A stretch of DNA of 34,667 nucleotides from Gemmatimonadaceae bacterium (lineage in GTDB: Bacteria > Gemmatimonadota > Gemmatimonadetes > Gemmatimonadales > Gemmatimonadaceae), in assembly GCA_025931335.1 (NCBI GenBank), contig JAICNG010000033.1, positions 1-34,667 on the forward strand. The letters are read 5' to 3'. This document shows positions 32,565 through 34,667 of this stretch, one piece after another (position 1 is the stretch's first letter; every line of letters begins with the position of its first letter). The notes under the pieces are model-generated. The model searched no databases, had not been told where the DNA came from, and saw only the letters and a program-made list of their open reading frames with translations. The position numbers were made by a program, and so were the translations under genes.

Positions 32565-33845
32565 TCAGTGCGCGCCAATCCACTCATCGAGACGCACGCG
32601 CGTCTCATCGCCGGTGTCGAGGCGCCGGACCACCGCGTCGCCACGCTCCAGCTCCTCCGGCTGTAGCACCAGCGCCTCCCGAGCGCCGGCGGCCGACGCC
32701 GCCTTGAGCTGCCGGGAGAGCTGCTGCCCACCGAGCGCGAACTCGACCGACCGCCCGCGATCGCGCAGGCGCCGCGCGATGCGCATCGCGTCATCGAGCA
32801 GCCCCGCGTCGGCGTAGGCGACCCACACGTCCACGGCGGGGCTCCACACCGGCATCCGCCCTCGCGCGCGCAGCAGCTCTCCGAGGACGACGTCGCCCAT
32901 GCCGAAGCCTAACGCCGGAAGATCGGTGCCGCCGAGCTGCTTCAGCAGCGAGTCGTACCGCCCACCGCCACAGATGGCGCGCAGCTCCCGCTTGGCGTCG
33001 AACAGCTCGAAGACGATGCCCGTGTAGTAGGCCAGCCCCCGCACGATCGACAGGTCGAACTCCACCCAGTCGCGGACGCCGAGCGCCTCGAGGCACTCGA
33101 AGTAGCGCGCGAGGCGGGTGAAGTCCTCCCGCAGCTCGGGAACATCGCCATACCGGTCACGAAGCGTGTCGAGGTCCGGATGCTTGAGCACCTCGAAGAC
33201 GCGTCCGATGAACACGTCATGCAGCCCACCCGCTCGCAGCTTCGCCTCGAGCGATGCGCGCGGCTCACGGTCGAGCTTGTCGACCACCGCGTACACACCG
33301 GGCAGCATCTCGTCGGTGATTCCCGTCAGCACCAGCAGGCCGCGCAACAGCCGCCGGTCGGACACGCGCGCCCGCACGTCGGACGACGTCAGCCCAAACG
33401 CGCGCATCATGTCGATTGCGGTCGCCAGCAGCTCCGCGTCCGCCGTCACATCGGCTTCGCCGAAGATGTCGACGTTCAGCTGAAAATGCTCGCGAAGCCG
33501 CCCCCGTTGCTTTCGCTCGTAGCGGAAGAGCTGCGGAATCGAGAACCAGCGAATCGGCTTGCGCAGCGCGTTCGCCTTGGCCGACACCATCCTCGCGAGC
33601 GTCGGCGTCATCTCGGGCCGCAGAGCGACCTCGCGTCCGCCCTTGTCGGTGAAGGAGTACAGCTGACCGACGATCTCTTCTCCGCTCTTGCGCGTGTACA
33701 GCTCCAGCGGCTCGAGGGGAGGCCCATCCACCTCCACGAACGCATACCGCCGCGCCACCTCGCGCCACGTGTCGATAATGAAGTTCCGCTCGGCAAGCTC
33801 CGATGGATAGAACTCGCGGAACCCCGGTAGCGCATCCAGTGACAT
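32565..33845 (-). CDS. hisS: Histidyl-tRNA synthetase
   Basis: HisS charges tRNA-His. The 426-residue class IIa enzyme shows motif 1 near 50-85, motif 2 with FRYERKQRGRLREHFQLNVD (~107-126), the histidine-specific GLAYYTGIVFEL and GGGRYDSLLKQLGG, and motif 3 GFGMGDVVL. The anticodon-binding domain follows to the end. HisZ, the catalytically dead paralogue, is excluded because these residues are present. ATG 33845 is nine bases from the folC stop. proS follows after 19 bases. Confidence 0.95.
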   Translation of the reverse strand: MSLDALPGFREFYPSELAERNFIIDTWREVARRYAFVEVDGPPLEPLELYTRKSGEEIVGQLYSFTDKGGREVALRPEMTPTLARMVSAKANALRKPIRWFSIPQLFRYERKQRGRLREHFQLNVDIFGEADVTADAELLATAIDMMRAFGLTSSDVRARVSDRRLLRGLLVLTGITDEMLPGVYAVVDKLDREPRASLEAKLRAGGLHDVFIGRVFEVLKHPDLDTLRDRYGDVPELREDFTRLARYFECLEALGVRDWVEFDLSIVRGLAYYTGIVFELFDAKRELRAICGGGRYDSLLKQLGGTDLPALGFGMGDVVLGELLRARGRMPVWSPAVDVWVAYADAGLLDDAMRIARRLRDRGRSVEFALGGQQLSRQLKAASAAGAREALVLQPEELERGDAVVRRLDTGDETRVRLDEWIGAH

Positions 33846-33854
33846 GGGTGGAAT

Positions 33855-34667
33855 CTACCCGGCCAAAGGATTCACCTGCAAGCGCGCCATCGCATCACCA
33901 ACGGTGTGAAATGAGCCGGTGATGAGTGTCGTCGCGCCCATTGCATCGGCACGCGCAATCGCATCATCGAAGTCCGGCTCGGCCACCGCTTGCCAGGCGA
34001 GCGTGCGCGCGAATTCGAGCGCCTCGGCGAGATTCCAGATTCGCCCCGCCGGCGCGGACGGTGGCCGAGTCAGCACGACCGTGTCGGCGACGCGTGCCAG
34101 CGCGTGCATTATAGCACGCCAATCCTTGTCGCCGAGCACGGCGAGTAACACCACCAGGGGTCGCGGGAGCTCGACCTCGCGAATTGTTTCGGCCACGACC
34201 TCCGCCCCGGAGGGATTATGTGCGACGTCGAAGAGCCAGCGTCCCACACGCTGGAAGCGACCAGGGAGGGCGACGTGCGGGATGAGGACGCCCGTCCCGG
34301 AATCGGGCCACGGGGCGAGTCCAGCCGTGTCGAGCGCTGCGAGTGCAGTCACCGCGTTGCACGCCTGATGGGCGCCCGCCAAGGGCGTGTGCACCGCGAA
34401 TGGTCGCTCCCCCTCGACCGTGAACGATGTTCCCTCCATGGTCGTCCGCACGTCGGTGATCGCGCCGCGATCGCGCACGAGCGTGATGGGCCGGGCATCG
34501 TGCGATGCGGCAATACGAGCCAGCAGCGAGGCGATCTCCGGGTCACGCTCCCCGATGACGGCCGGACGTCCCGCCTTGAAGATGCCACCCTTCTCGCCGG
34601 CGATCGCCGCGATCGAGTCGCCAAGCCATTCGGTGTGATCGAGCGCGATCGACGTGACGACCGCCGC
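33855..34667 (-). CDS. folC: Dihydrofolate/folylpolyglutamate synthase, 5' part cut off
   Basis: FolC adds glutamate to folates (and may add the first one to dihydropteroate). The window holds the last 270 residues; the N-terminus with the ATP P-loop is outside. Visible features are TSIALDHTEWLG and EKGGIFKAGRPAVIG near the left end, HQACNAVTALAAL and LFDVAHNPSGAEVV (the DxAHNP motif) in the Mur-ligase C domain. Mur ligases share the fold, but the DHTEWLG motif favours FolC. It is the first seen gene of the minus-strand chain and lies nine bases before hisS. Confidence 0.93.
   Translation of the reverse strand, partial: AAVVTSIALDHTEWLGDSIAAIAGEKGGIFKAGRPAVIGERDPEIASLLARIAASHDARPITLVRDRGAITDVRTTMEGTSFTVEGERPFAVHTPLAGAHQACNAVTALAALDTAGLAPWPDSGTGVLIPHVALPGRFQRVGRWLFDVAHNPSGAEVVAETIREVELPRPLVVLLAVLGDKDWRAIMHALARVADTVVLTRPPSAPAGRIWNLAEALEFARTLAWQAVAEPDFDDAIARADAMGATTLITGSFHTVGDAMARLQVNPLAG

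Overview
The window is high-GC, gene-dense bacterial chromosome made almost entirely of housekeeping genes, with very short or overlapping junctions. There is no insertion sequence, prophage, CRISPR array or rRNA. Several traits fit a Gemmatimonadota-like bacterium: soluble-type PurS/PurQ/PurL, a Zn-bearing archaeal/eukaryal-type ProRS, a lipoprotein HtrA protease, the gene order, and frequent GTG/TTG starts. That placement is an inference from style and gene content, not a database result.

Left edge (1-3835). trpC runs off the left edge on the minus strand. lexA is divergent from it and ends in a clear intrinsic terminator. trpD lies beyond lexA on the minus strand, so lexA sits in the opposite orientation between two tryptophan genes. 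trpD overlaps an upstream GAF/coiled-coil protein that has its own promoter. The trpC-lexA gap carries four TTCGG repeats at 11/15/11-bp spacing, a candidate direct-repeat operator.

Plus-strand superoperon (3835-18710). The order is truA, a transaldolase-like gene, an HtrA-type lipoprotein, purB, purC, psd, pssA, purS, purQ, a BamE-like secreted protein, a zf-TFIIB protein, purL, purF and ppdK. Most stop and start codons overlap. Six steps or subunits of IMP/AMP synthesis are interleaved with the two genes that make phosphatidylethanolamine from CDP-diacylglycerol. The transaldolase has Met in place of the Schiff-base lysine.

Minus-strand accessory block (18687-27037), read in the direction of transcription. 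dus, larB and a membrane GAF-GGDEF protein form one overlapping chain. Next comes tmRNA (ssrA), with its own promoter and a 15-bp-stem terminator. Two tandem DUF421 membrane proteins, an NTF2-like anchored protein and a cysteine hydrolase follow, then a nucleotidyltransferase and a metallophosphoesterase. The last gene overlaps the end of ppdK tail to tail, and a 20-bp tandem duplication lies at that junction.

Right edge (27081-34667). A lone PTS EIIA (PtsN-like) gene on the plus strand has a good promoter. It converges with guaA across a ~119-bp inverted repeat. A minus-strand chain of folC (partial), hisS, proS, lysA, a YfcE-like phosphoesterase and guaA closes the window.

No wholly new multi-gene system is evident. 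The points most worth checking are the active-site substitution in the transaldolase, the TTCGG array upstream of lexA, the long inverted repeat at 27610-27728, and the DUF421/NTF2-like/cysteine hydrolase cluster.
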